Positions 46,666 to 58,478 of a stretch of DNA of 64,000 bases are shown piece by piece. Numbering within the stretch: the stretch's first letter is position 1; each line of letters starts with the position of its first letter. Origin of the DNA: Casuarina equisetifolia (lineage: Eukaryota; Streptophyta; Magnoliopsida; Fagales; Casuarinaceae); assembly GCA_028551475.1 (NCBI GenBank), contig CM052360.1, positions 22,142,682 through 22,206,681 of the forward strand, read 5' to 3'. The notes under the pieces are model-generated. The model had not been told where the DNA came from. It did no database searches and saw only the letters and a list, made by a program, of their open reading frames with translations. The translations under genes and the position numbers were made by a program.

Positions 46666-47795
46666 TTTTTTTTTTTTTTTTTAAAAAAAAGGGTTTGAAC
46701 CCTTATTTTGATATTTATCTCATAGTATGAACCAAGGCTCAAAACTTGTGTAAAAGACTATATAGGGTAAGGCATTGAACCTAACTCTTCAATACATAAT
46801 CCTGAATTTCAAGTAATAAGATAATATGAAATAAAACCTTCAAAGTGCCTAAGAAAATCATACAGTGAACAATAAAATAACAACTTATGACTCTTGAAAT
46901 TGATGTAGTCAAGGAGGCCTACAATGTTCCAAGCCTAATTGATCTTCCCAGGCTATTTTCCTACAATCTGTTGGTAGAGATCCCAGTGTGTACAATACTT
47001 GTAGTCCTATAAATAAATGACCAAAGTTGGCCAAACCATCTTTAAGAAAATTTGCTTCTTGAAAGATATGGGTGATCTTGACATTTGAGGTTAGATAAAC
47101 TAAGCATTGACGTAATTCATATTCTAAATCCCATGAAACTAAATTGACACTTGTAATGCATTGAACCATGAATTGAGAATCTACTTCTATCTCTGCTATA
47201 TTCAAACCTTGTTGATAACATATTTTAAGACCTTCTAATAAAGCCAAAATCTCGACTCTTGCATTATTTCCTTGTCCTAAGTTTACCGCATAAGCCATAA
47301 CAACACTTCCCCTCCAATCTTGCACCACAGCTCCTTCTACACAAGCTCCTTCCTTATAAGATCCATCTGTGTTCAACTTTAGAGAACCTAGAGATGGACA
47401 CGACTAATGTACCATACGACCTCTACGAAATGGTGGAATAACTATTGGAATATGTAATTCTTGTAATATGTGGCATTCTTTCATTGAAGGGAATGTACTA
47501 CTTTGAAAAGAAGTCATAAAATCACAGACCTTTGAAAGCACTTCCCCTATCATAACTAGTAGAAAAAAAACCTTGATTATTGAATATGACATTATTCCTA
47601 GCCAGTCAAATTTGCCACAAAATTATGCAAACAATTGAGGCTAATGACATCCTTCCTTGTGAAGAAATATTGGCTTCATGAAACCAATCCACAACCAAGT
47701 TGAAAACTGTGTCACATCAAACGGACATTTGCAAAATATGACAAAAATGATTCCATAGTCCTGTTGCCAATTCTCCTAAACAAAAAAGATGATCT
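46666..47795 (-). mobile_element. 5'-truncated LINE 3' end with an RNase H domain
   Basis: Minus-strand non-LTR retrotransposon tail. The frame 47,376-46,909 encodes an RVT_3-type RNase H: NTDGSYKEGACVEGAVVQDW (first Asp), ARVEILALLEGLKICYQQG (Glu), IAEIEVDSQFMVQCI (second Asp) and HIFQEANFLKDGLANFGHL (HxxR/N-A-D-like end). Upstream of it are scraps of the zf-RVT end. The 3' end is the t-run 46,666-46,682. A 17-bp target duplication, atacaagggtgctcgtc, flanks it (46,649-46,665 and 47,796-47,812). Unit A keeps the empty site at 35,269-35,285. The RNase H frame itself is open, but the rest of the element is missing. Confidence 0.92.
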
Positions 47796-47812
47796 ATACA
47801 AGGGTGCTCGTC

Positions 47813-48883
47813 ATCTTCGTATGATTAACAGATGCCCTTTTTATCTTCCCACACTAAAAAATGCACTCGTCATCGTGTCATTGATCTTCTTTTTAAGTTC
47901 ATTACCATTTTCCAATGTTTTTGAAGATCTAAGGTTGTACGAACATGCTTCATGATCTCCATTGGCTGATGTGCAAGTGACATTGGGCAAATGAAGAAAT
48001 ATTATTCTTTGTCCAAAGCAAAATATGCAAGTCTAATCACTTCCTTTTAAGTATTGATTTTTTCTTTTTATAAAAATGTAAGTTTATATTAATAAAAATT
48101 AAGACACATAAGTAAATATAAGAGTATACTATAACATTGCAAGAATTAAAAAAATTATTAAGTATTAATATTTTTTGTTTTATGTGTAGTTTCCACACAT
48201 AGAGCATTGAGCGTAATCTAATATTGGACTTTCTTCTTTTTAGCAAATAACATATAGAAAGATTAAAGCATAACAATGAGAAAGATTTTTAAGTCAGTCT
48301 TTTATACCCTTTTAGGGGACCGAAACTCCAATTCGATAAAAAGAATAGTAGAAGGTTATAATTCTTTTAAAGCAATAACCAGTTATAGAAGTATCTCTAT
48401 TTAGGTGTTGAACTTGGATTTGACATGGCAAGTAAATAACAAATCCACATAGGAAACGAAAATGTTTTGTTTGAATATTGAATGGGCTGATGCTAATAGG
48501 CCAACATCCTTTTAAGAGTCCTTTTACTTATAACTTGTAATTGGTTTATATATTTATAATAATTTTCATATTAAATTCAAAAGATTACAATCTAAAAGCA
48601 TTTCGGAGTACATGATAAGAGTATTACCATGAAAGATAAATATTGTTACTTCATACAAAGATTATACTATTTGATTAGATAGTAAAGGACAATATCTTTT
48701 ACAAATTATGTTCAACATCAAAGATGCATGAATTTGGATATGTGCATTAAAAAAAAAAACTTTTGCAAAGGTAAATACTTATTTCCACCAAAGGAAAGGA
48801 CATCACAAAAGGTTGGAATGTCTAGTATAGACAATAGTTTCCCCTCACATTTTAGGTGCTTCCCAAAGTTGACCATCAAATTG
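47813..48883. other. Non-coding part of unit B, up to copia-3
   Basis: Homologous to 35,286-36,200 plus 37,281-37,460 of unit A. It holds the uninterrupted target of the unit A LINE (48,667-48,676) and ends at the copia-3 target aattg (48,879-48,883). No gene recognised. Confidence 0.6.
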
Positions 48884-49066
48884 TGTTATGGAATGATTCG
48901 GAATATCACATGATGGGATACTAGGCTTAATTATGTATATTGGAATTAATGTAAAATATTGTATGTACTTTCCATTATTAGTTTTTCCATATAGGTTACC
49001 ATCACAATTCTATATAAAAACCCCTCATTGTACAATGTAAGAATTGTAGTTTTTCATTTTATGATA
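48884..49066 (+). repeat. copia-3 5' LTR
   Basis: 183 bp, starting tgttatggaatg and ending cattttatgata directly before the primer-binding site. Confidence 0.88.
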
Positions 49067-52000
49067 TGGTATCTAGAGCTTCCTAAGATCCTTACGCTTC
49101 CATCCTTTTTTTTTTACCCCAGGGTGTTATTTCTCTCTTTCTCCTCAAAATTGATTTGTAGTTTGGTGTTTGTTTGTTTTTTTGTCCCATCTTAGCCATT
49201 CCTTTTTTTACTACTGCGATTGTTATTTACCCTTTGTGTCCAACTTATTTACAACATTGCCATCCAAACCCTAGTTGTAGAACCCTAGCCACCATTTTTT
49301 ATCTATTTCGTAATTACCCTTGCCTATTTTTCATATTTTCAATTTTTCCATTCTAACCCTTCACCATATCTAATTTTTCTATTTCCCTAATTCTCCTCGA
49401 ACCCTTTTTTATTTACATAAATGCCATCCTAACCCTAGCCACCTTCACTTTTTTGATTCCCGATCTACCTTTTGCCCCTTTTCAAATTACAACTTTGCCA
49501 CTCTAACCTTAGCCATTACAATTCTTCTCTAACCACCGTCAACTGCCAATCTTATGGTTGAATCTTTCCCAAATTCTTCTACTACACAACCTACTGTGCA
49601 ATCCACCACCATCACTCGTGGCCCTTATCACCTCACCATGGTATATTTGCAATCGGGCAACATCGTTGCACGTTGCCTCGCTAAAGAATACAACTATCAA
49701 CTCTAAATGAACCAAGTTCAGATGATTTTTCTCACACAGAACAAACTAGGCTTTCTTGTCGGGAGCTTTCCTCGTACAACTAAACTCGATGTGGTGATGC
49801 TTTGGGACTAGGTTCAGGCCACTGTATGTACTTGGTTAATCAACTTCATGGAACCAATGCTCAAGCCTCTAGTTTCCCATCCTAAATTTTTTACTGAAAT
49901 TTGGGAATTGCTATAGGAATCATTCAACGGAGTGAGTGGCCTACAAATTTATGGCCTTTACTAGGCTATTGACGACCTTGGCTTCACCTCTAGCTACACA
50001 AATGAAAAACTCACCATATTCTTCATTCGCCTTAAAGCCCTTTGAGGCAATCTCCACACCCAGCAACCCCATGTTCATTGTGATTGTGGAAGTTGCACCT
50101 ACAAAGTCAACAACTGCCTTCATTCTTGCAAGCATAAGGAACAATCCATGAAGTTCCTCATGGGGTTCCCGGACAAATTTTAGAACCTGCAAACATAAGT
50201 GTGCTCTCTTATGAAGTTTTTCTGTCCCTAGAGGGGACCTATTCCATGGCGAAGCAAGAACTTCACCAATGGAGTGGGGATTTTTCCAATAACCTTGTCG
50301 CCTTCACCAACCTCTGATATGGCACCAGTAATCCTCTAGCTTCCCTATGGCAAGACCAATTTTGCATAAGCTCAACAGGATCAAGCTAGATTTTGTGTTT
50401 TGGGCTTGGCTCGAGACAAGCCTGCAAGTTGGCCCATTCCATTACACTTGGATCTACTCGAGCTAGCTCAACCCACTCAGCTTGCCAATAATCTAGGTTT
50501 AGGCCTACTTGTACTCATTGCAAGCAGCCTGGCCAGGTTAAGGAATCTTGTTTCCTTCTCGTGGGTTACCTACTTGGTTGGCTTAAACAACAAGGAGGAA
50601 GGTCCTTCTATAAGCCTAATGGACCTATGACCCACCAAGCCTCCACAAATGTTGACATTCATCCATCTTCTATGGATTAGGCCTCACTTATTAGGCTTTT
50701 CTTTGAGCCCTCTTCCTATCATGGTCCCTTTAGCATGGGTTTACTTGGGCTCGCCTCTCCTAGCCTAAGTAGTACCTTTAATGGTTCTACTAGCCTTATG
50801 CTTTTTGCTGATCAACAACAGAAGCTCCTTACCTTATTGAATCAGATGGGACCTTTTAAACCCAGTGCCAATTTCACATGTATTTCTTCATCTTTGCCTC
50901 AACTTACTACTAAATGGATTATAAATTATGTGGCCAGTAACCATGTTACATGCAATTTAAATTTATTGCAATCCTATTTTAAATGTGCCTCATCTCTATC
51001 CATCTGATTGCTTCATCAGACTTGAAGCTCAGTCACACACATTGGTTAGTTTTGACCTAATCCCAACTTAATTTTATAAAATGTCTTATTTGCCCTTAAC
51101 TTTCAGCATAATCTTTTGTCAATTCATAAACTAACATGAGATAACCATTGTGTGGCTATTGTTTTTGTTGAATTTTATGTCTTTCATGACCGTACAACTA
51201 AGGTGTTGATTGTGCTTGGCAAGGCTAAAGGGGAACTATATTTTCTTTGTTATGTCATTCCTCAGAATTCAACTTTGTTTTTTCTAATTATTTGTCTTCT
51301 ATTCCAAATTTGTCATGTACTCCAAACAAAAGTCATGTTTGCAACTTTGTTTTGAATAATGATTATTTTTTTTGGCATAAGCATCTTGGTCATTCTTCAT
51401 TTAAGTCCTTTTTTGCTCACAGCAAGACAATCTTTTGTCCTACTCAATTTTCCTACAATATTTGCCCACTTGCTAAACAAGCTCGTGCACCTTTTCCATC
51501 ACGCACATCTGCCACCACCTTAATTTTTGAATTTGTTCATATAGATGTTTAGGGCCCTCATTGTCATCCTAACCATGATGAGTCTTGTTACTTCTTAACC
51601 ATTATTGATGATTTTTCCCACCCCACTTGGACCTTTTTACTTAAATTCAAGAGCCAAGTTTTCTCCAACATTCAAACTTTCATTTCCATGATATGCACCC
51701 AATTTAGCACCACCATCAAACGTATTCGTACAGATAATGGGACTAAATTTTTTTCTTCTGAGTGTTCTTCTTTCCTTCTTTCCTAGGGCATTATTCATAA
51801 AAGTTCTTGTGTCCACACTCAAAAAGTGGAGTTATGGAATGCCTACATCGTCACCTATTAAATGTAGCCCATGCTTTGCTCTTTTAGGCCTACTTCCCAC
51901 CTCATTTCTAGGGTGAATGCATTATGACCGCCACCTACCTTATTAATCATCTCCCTTCTTCTCCTTTCGGTGGCCTCATGCTTTACAAGCATTTCTTTGG

Positions 52001-54198
52001 TGTTCAACCTTTACTTAATCACTTATGTGTCTTTGGTTATTAGTGTTATGCCACCGTCTTGGGTGTATGTGACAAGTTTAGTCCTTAGGCCATTCCTTGT
52101 GTTTTCATGGGTTATCCTTCCTATCAGAAGAGATACAAACTTTTTAATCCTAATTTAGGAAAATTCTTTATTAGTTAAGATGTATTCTTTCGAGAAGATA
52201 TTTTTCATTTTGTGTCCCTTTTTTCATCTATGTCCCTCGACAACACGGTCACCTCTTTAACTCCCATTGTACCACCATTGGAAGACTACTCACCCTCTTC
52301 TTTACTTGTTGATGAACCTACCTTCCCTGATGTTAACCCCATTAACCATGATCCTCCTTCTACACCTCATTTTCCTCCTATTGATGCACCTTTTCCTCCA
52401 CTTCCTGATCCTAAACCTATTTCCACACCCTCAACTACTACTCTGCCTGCTACTATATGTCATTCTAGTCACCCTACCAAACCTCCCATTTAGACCACTA
52501 ACTATCTTTGTCCAACATTGCCATTTACCTTTTCCACTTCCCTATATTGGATTTCTAGTTATCTTTCTCTTGGCTGTTGTGCTTTTTATTACTAGCATTT
52601 TGTTGCCTCCATTTTTGATATCCTTAAACCTTATTTTTTCATGAGACCATCTGTGACCCCTATTGGGTTACTACCATGAACACTGAACCTGCTACACTTG
52701 AAGTCAATCATACTTGGGATGTGATTCCTTTATCCCCAAGTTGTCATCCAATTGGTTGTAAATGGGTTTATAAGATGAAATACCATTTTGATGGCTTTGT
52801 TGAATGACATTAGGCCCATTTCATTGCAAAAGGCTATGGTCAACAATAGGGTTTTGATTACTAGGACACTTTCTCACCTATTGCTAAGCATGTCCTTGTT
52901 TGACTTTTTGTCACCGTTGATGTTGTACGTCATTAGCCCTTTTTCATATGGATGTACAAAATGCTTTTTTCCATGATGATTTTTCTATGAAGGTTTACAT
53001 GGAGCTTTTTCTCGAACTTCACAATTAGGGAGAAGGTTTGGTATGTCAATGGCGAAAATCCCTATATGGTCTAAATCAAGCATCTCGACAATGGAATGTT
53101 AAGTTCACTGCATCTCTTCTTGGCTATGGTTTTCAACAATTTTGGCATGACTACTCTCTTTTCATCAGGTCTTAAAGAAGTACTTTTATTACTTTACTCA
53201 TTTATATTGATGACATCTTAACCATATGCAACAGTCTGAGAGCCATTGTTGATCTAAAGGCATATTTAAAATTTACTTTTTCTATGAAAGATCTAGGATA
53301 ATCAAAGTTCTTCCCTGAGATTGAGATTGCTTGTTCTCTACTTGGCATTTCTCTGAGTCAACGAAAGTATACTTTGGAGCTCATCTTTAAAGCGATTAGT
53401 AGGTTCTAAACCTTCAATTATTTTCATGGAGTAAAACAAGAAGTTCACCAATATTAAGTATGATACCAATTCTAAGGAGGAAAGTAATGATTTGCCACTT
53501 GATGATCCTTCAGTATATCATAGGTTAGTTGGCCGATTAATCTACTTAATACTCACAAGACCCAACATCACTTTTTAGTTCAATTACTCAATCCGTTTAT
53601 GCATGCTCTGAAACAATCACACATGGAGGTAGCTTTGAAAGTGATCAAGTATCTTAAGAGTTGTCCAAGGTTAGGGCTATTATTTCCTTTTTCTTCCAAT
53701 TTGGAACTACAAGCCTACTATGATTCAGACTATAGCATATGTCCCATGACCCAAAGATCCACCATTTATTTCTATATAATACTTGGGGATTCCTTAATAT
53801 CATGGTGATTGAAGAAATAACCCATTGTTTCTCTCTCTTCTACTAAAGCCGAATATCTAGCGATGCAGGTAACCACCTAGGAGATTGTATGGATTATAAG
53901 GTTTACTTAAAGATTTTGGTTTTTTTCCTTAGATAACTAGCTTTGATGTACTATGATAACAAAGTAGTTGAGAAGATTGTAACCAACCCAATCTTTCACA
54001 AAAGAACAAAACACATTGAGGTTGATTGTCATTATGTAAAGGAAAAACTACAACAAGAAATCATCTTGATACATCACATTTCCACTAGAGAACAACTTGC
54101 AGATCTATTCACCAAGGTACTTTGTAGTAGGCAACATTGGCATCTTTTTTCCAAGCTCGGAGTATTTAACTTGTTCAAAACTCTAGTTTAAGGGCGAG

Positions 54199-54411
54199 TG
54201 TTATGAAATGATCTAGAATATCACATGACCGGATACTATGCTTAACTATGTATATTGTAATTAATGTAAAATATTGTGTGTATTTTTCATTATTAGTTTT
54301 TCTATATAGGTTATTATCACAAGTCTATATAAAGACCCCTCATTATACAATGTAGGCATTGCAATATCAATAAAGAGAAATTTCCCACTCTTAGTTTCTC
54401 ATTTTATGATA
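54199..54411 (+). repeat. copia-3 3' LTR
   Basis: 213 bp, starting tgttatgaaatg after agggcgag and ending cattttatgata before the target duplication. It is 30 bp longer than the 5' LTR and clearly diverged from it. Confidence 0.88.
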
Positions 54412-54569
54412 AATTGTTATACTTATTTGACTCTCCAAATAAAGCAATCTCAAAAATCTTCTAACTATTTATTTGTAAGCCGCAAACTAACTTTCTAATG
54501 CACTTAATATCATTTCATTTGAAGAGTTTGAAGAGAAAGGTATGATCAATTTACTTTCATGCAAAGATT

Positions 54570-55210
54570 TTTTGTATAATGTTGTAGGTCTCTTCATGAA
54601 TAGTTATCTACCATTTGTATTTGGTAACATAGAGAATTTGGCCATTAGAAGAACTTTCATATGAATCAATCATACCATTGTCTTCTTTTTAGTCTTCTTT
54701 TTAAAAGGAACAATTAATTTAAAGTATCTCATTTTGGTATTGAATCCAAATATTACTCATTAAAATATTATGTCTTCTCATAATTCTACTAATATTGTAG
54801 ATTATTACATATTATGCTTTTTCTACAAATTGGTTTTGAAGAGGAAATTAATTTTCTAACACGAATTATTTTGGCTACCTCTCTATCAAATCATTGTTAC
54901 GTTCCTCTTTTCTTTTCTTTTTCTTTTTTCTTTTTTCCTCTCTTTTTTATTTTATTTTTATTTTTATTTTTTTTTACTAATTCCGGATCCACAGCCTTTA
55001 GAAAGAGTTGGTTTGAGGATAAACATTGGGAATGTCGAAATCTCCCGTTTACTCATCATTTAAAAACTGTTGGTGTGGAGCTTTATGATGGAGAGAATAA
55101 ATGGAATTAATAAAGTATGTGGTTGAGAATGCAAACAACCTGAAAATGGTCATTTTGTCTACATCACCAACCTCAAAAGGTTTCTTTAATAAGTTCGTAG
55201 ATTTTACGAT
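54570..55210 (+). pseudogene. F-box/FBD gene 3' remnant, unit C
   Basis: Exon 2 is recognisable (MNSYLPFVFGNIENLAI) at about 54,597-54,660. The FBD exon at about 54,985-55,110 reads SWFEDKHWECRNLPFTHHLK followed by TVGVELYDGENKWN, a typical FBD stretch, then a stop. Frames are shifted between the parts and no F-box or LRR half is present. Confidence 0.72.
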
Positions 55211-55315
55211 ACCTCAAACAAAATAACAAGTATATCAAAAATCATCGGGACTTAGATCTCCTAGCTCGAGAGTTCTATTCCCACGGTACTAGCTTTCTTA
55301 TCTTCTTGAATTATT

Positions 55316-56720
55316 TTCCACTTTTTGCTCTCTCTTTTTCCTTGTTTATGATTCCTGGACTTATGTTTTACATAATAAGGATGGGAAAGGGGAGACCAAA
55401 GTTCTCCCTTATTCGCTTTTTTCTCTTTTCTTGGCCGATGGAAAAGTAAAGAATTACGGTTTTATCCGGGTAATAAATATTCTGCTTTCAATGTGACGAA
55501 GCATAAGGCACAGATGAACCAGTAACATAAAATTTCAAACCCAGAATCCTCCATTGCAGATAAAGGTTGAAGCTTTGTTTCCAATCTTCCAAACCCCAAA
55601 GAATCAAAACCAAGGAGATCTTTAAGTTTAAGTTAAATTTTTAATATTTAAACCATCAGATGGTCGTTATTTTTCACGGAGACCCAGTGGAGGTCCTAAG
55701 GAATAGAGGCCCATAAAAGAATAGGTCCAATAGAGCCACAGCCCATTTAGGTCATTCGACTGCTAACAATAATGATCATGTGGCAGATAGAATTTGCAAC
55801 TAAGTTGGCAACAAGAAGAAAATATTTAAAAATTGTATGCTGGAACATCTTCCAACAAATTCGATGGATAATGGCTGAGATAATTGTTCCTTCAAGACCC
55901 AGGTCTTCATTTATCAGTTAGTGCTTATTAGCTGGCATGATTTATTTTGTTCCTTATTCACACTTTCGGAGCTTCTGGGTGTTATATTTCATTTAAGATA
56001 TATGCATATGGTTTTGATGGTTTATCATAAGTTTGACTTAGATTTCATCCCTTTCCACTTCTTGCTCTCTCCTTTTCCTTGTTTTTGATTCCTGTACTTA
56101 TGTTTTACATAATAAGGATGGGAAATGGGAGACCAAAGTTCTCTCTTATTCGCTTCTTTTTCTTCTCTTGCTCCCTCTGTGGATGGTCGATGGAAAAGTA
56201 GAGAATTACAGTTTTGTCCGGGCAATACATATTCTGTTTGTCAAGTGAGGAATCATAAGGCACAGATGAACAAATAGCATAAAATTTCAAACCCAGAGTC
56301 TTCCATTGCAGAGAAAGGTTGAAGCTTTTCCTCCAATCTTCCACACCCCCAACAACCAAAACCCCGGAGATCTTTAAGTTTAAGTTAAAGTTTTTAATAT
56401 TTAAATCATAGGTCATTCAACTGCTAACAATAATAATCATATAGCAGATAGACTTTGCAATGAAGTTGGCAACAAGGAGAAAAATATTTAAAAATTGTAT
56501 GCGGGAACATCCTCCAACAAATTCGATAGCTAATTTCTAAGATAATTGTTCCTTCAAGACCCAAGTCTTCATTCATCAGTCATAGTGCTTATTAGCTGGC
56601 ATGATTTATTTTGTTCCCTATTCACACTTTCCGAGCTTATGGGTGTTGTATTTCATTTAAAATATATGCATTTGGTTTTGACGGTTTATCATAAGTTTGA
56701 CTTAGATTTCAACCCTTTCC
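55316..56720. repeat. Tandem duplication of block X inside unit C
   Basis: Copy 1 is 55,316-56,053 and copy 2 is 56,054-56,720. The join, ccctttccacttcttgctct, fuses the end of one copy to the start of the next at shared tttccac. Copy 1 keeps the gagacccagt stretch (55,680-55,740), which copy 2 and unit A lack. The minus frame of copy 2 (56,416-56,105, 103 codons) is the longest open version of the block X frame. Confidence 0.8.
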
Positions 56721-56833
56721 TTCATATTAGGAAAGTAGCTGGAAGCTGCATGCACGATGCTCGGATCTTTGGGACAGGATTCTCGTTTCCTACCAAAACC
56801 AAAAGAACAGGTATCTACATAAACGATTGGTAA
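56640..56833 (+). other. ALP1-like short frame, unit C copy
   Basis: Carries KFDLDFNPFLHIRKVAGSCM and HDARIFGTGFSFPTKT, the same frame as 28,970-29,164. Interpretation as a PIF/Harbinger transposase scrap is tentative. Confidence 0.25.
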
Positions 56834-56905
56834 ATGGTAAATAAGTTCTGTGCATTTCATTTGGCCGAGAAAGTGTAAATTATATGTACTTGGATGACAA
56901 TCCAG

Positions 56906-57360
56906 TGTTACGGCCTTTTGTAAATTGTATTAATTTTATTTGTTTTATGTGTGATGTTAACTAAAAACTAAAGTAGTGTAGGAGTGACGTTAGTGGGTTT
57001 GTATTATGTAAAAGGTATGGGCCAAGTTAGAAGCACCGTGTGTAAGGAGGGCCCATAGTATTTGTCTTTTGTATTGGCTTTTGGCTATGCAGTAGGTATC
57101 GTGAATCTTCTGGAAATTCTCTTTCCTGTGCACAGGAGGAGTTGGTGGTATTGGGTTCCCGTTAACGAGCCCTGAATCCTTGCCTTTTGTCTGTTTTCCT
57201 TTTAGTTTGTCAACATTCCGCATACCAGGAGGTACCGGAAGCCACTTCCTGCCAGCAGTTCTTCCCAGGGGCCAATTACCAGGGCCAAGGCAGCAGAGCA
57301 AAGACAGCAAAGGGTGGCAGAAAATACCCATTCCGTGCAAGAGCAGGTACGCCCGTTCCA
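56906..57360. mobile_element. Solo LTR, about 455 bp
   Basis: Starts tgttacggcc and ends ccgttcca. It interrupts the sequence that is continuous in unit B (gacaatcccagccaattgg at about 39,004). Flanks are ccag (56,902-56,905) and cccag (57,361-57,365), consistent with a 5-bp target duplication that has since lost one base. No internal coding region, so it is a solo LTR; family (gypsy or copia) not determined. Confidence 0.75.
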
Positions 57361-57365
57361 CCCAG

Positions 57366-58157
57366 CCAATTGGATGCATAGATAATCACAGCGAGCATTT
57401 ACATTCCAGAATTTTCTTGGAAACCCACCGAAGAGAAAGTTCGCAGTTTTCCTTTTTGTTGCATAGATAACAAGGGTTCATAATGCTCGTCCTACCTCCG
57501 TCCAGTCCATAGCTCATTTTCTTTTCTCCTCAGCTGTGGGACTACTAAAGCCTTTAAAACGAATTTACTCTGTTGCATACTTTCCTTTATATGAAAAATG
57601 TCAGTCATGAAGTTTTTACACCTGCTCGATAGAAATATTGGACAAATATGATAGTTGGAGAGGAAGGATAAAGTGGATGCAATTGTTGTGCAATATATGC
57701 TTTCTGCTGCCGCAGGAACTTTTTCTTTTCTTTTGTTATTAAATGCCAATCTTGTATATAATCTAAAGATATTGAGGGGAGTAAAATATAGTCATACTAA
57801 TAATTCGTGAAGGGTAAAAATACGATGGCCAGTGCCTCGGAAGTTGGAGCTGCAGTAAGGAAAATAAATCATAGGATTTCAATTTTGTCGTTATATAGTT
57901 GCTTTAGTAAAGTAGGTTGAATTCCTACAAGGATTTTTTTTTCAATTTTTCATTATGATATTGCATTAGAGAAGCTCAGTCTTTTTCACATAAATGGAAG
58001 CCTGTAATAACATTTGCAAAGCCAAAAATTGAAATTTTCAAAGTTAATAGACTGCAACACAACATGTCTTTTTATTCTGAAAATAGTAAAAATAATGTGA
58101 CGATAACGAGATATTACAATGCAACGCAATAAGATCAAAATCAAACAAGCTTTAGAT
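57366..58157. other. 3' flank of DUF247 in unit C
   Basis: Homologous to 39,010-40,266 of unit B without the 450-bp insertion. Only a handful of differences from B over the last 700 bp. No gene. Confidence 0.6.
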
Positions 58158-58478
58158 CTACACAACTTGGAGGATTGAGCATGCAGTTTGTATGGCAGTT
58201 AATGCCAACAAGGTAATAGCAGCTACCGTAGAGGCGACTCTCCAGGGAGTGCTAAGATAATCATGCTTCAAAATAGCCTTCCAACGATGCCGACGTTTCT
58301 GATAGTATGCACATAACTCTTTGCGAAGGCCACTATGAGTGTCCTTACTCTCTGACCTCACAATATTTGTGCAAAGATTGTTCACTAAAGCTATCACTGC
58401 CTTGCTATCCCCTAGCTTATGAAAGATCCCATTTTTCACAAGTAAATCCACATCCTCTATAGTATTGATAAGTGAATC
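58158..58478 (-). pseudogene. DUF247 3' end, unit C, truncated by copia-2
   Basis: Encodes the last 107 or so residues of DUF247 (LVKNGIFHKLGDSKAVIALV, CAYYQKRRHRWKAILKHDYL, STPWRVASTVAAITLLALTA and the terminal membrane segment). Almost base-for-base equal to unit B apart from a 3-bp in-frame deletion (NGIF against NGILF). The reading frame is cut at 58,478 by the end of copia-2. The 5' part of this gene should lie beyond the far LTR, outside the window. Confidence 0.93.

Larger units (their letters stand above)
48884..54411 (+). mobile_element. Ty1/copia LTR retrotransposon (copia-3), old and heavily broken
   Basis: 5,528 bp, flanked by aattg (48,879-48,883 and 54,412-54,416). Parts in order: 5' LTR, primer-binding site tggtatctagagct at 49,067, a gag-like region at about 49,550-50,700, pre-integrase at about 51,360-51,500 (WHKHLGHSSFKSFFAHSK), integrase at about 51,510-52,200, RT at about 52,740-53,420, RNase H at about 53,600-54,190 (HYVKEKLQQEIILIHHIS), 3' LTR. 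Many breaks throughout. By eye the LTRs differ at about 20 of 163 aligned positions, so this is the oldest of the three copia insertions. It still postdates the A/B duplication because unit A has the empty site at 37,456-37,460. Confidence 0.93.
37588..54543. repeat. Tandem unit B (17.0 kb with later insertions)
   Basis: Second copy of the unit. Same order as unit A, enlarged by a 450-bp LTR-like insertion, a 988-bp tandem duplication, a 1.13-kb LINE and the 5.53-kb copia-3. Subtracting these and their target duplications leaves about 8,831 bp, against about 8,823 bp in unit A. Confidence 0.9.
54544..58478. repeat. Tandem unit C (first 3.9 kb, then copia-2)
   Basis: Third copy of the unit, same order and strand as A and B: F-box/FBD remnant, two block X copies, ALP1-like piece, 3' part of DUF247. 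It stops at 58,478 where copia-2 is inserted; the rest of the unit would lie to the right of the window. Confidence 0.9.
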
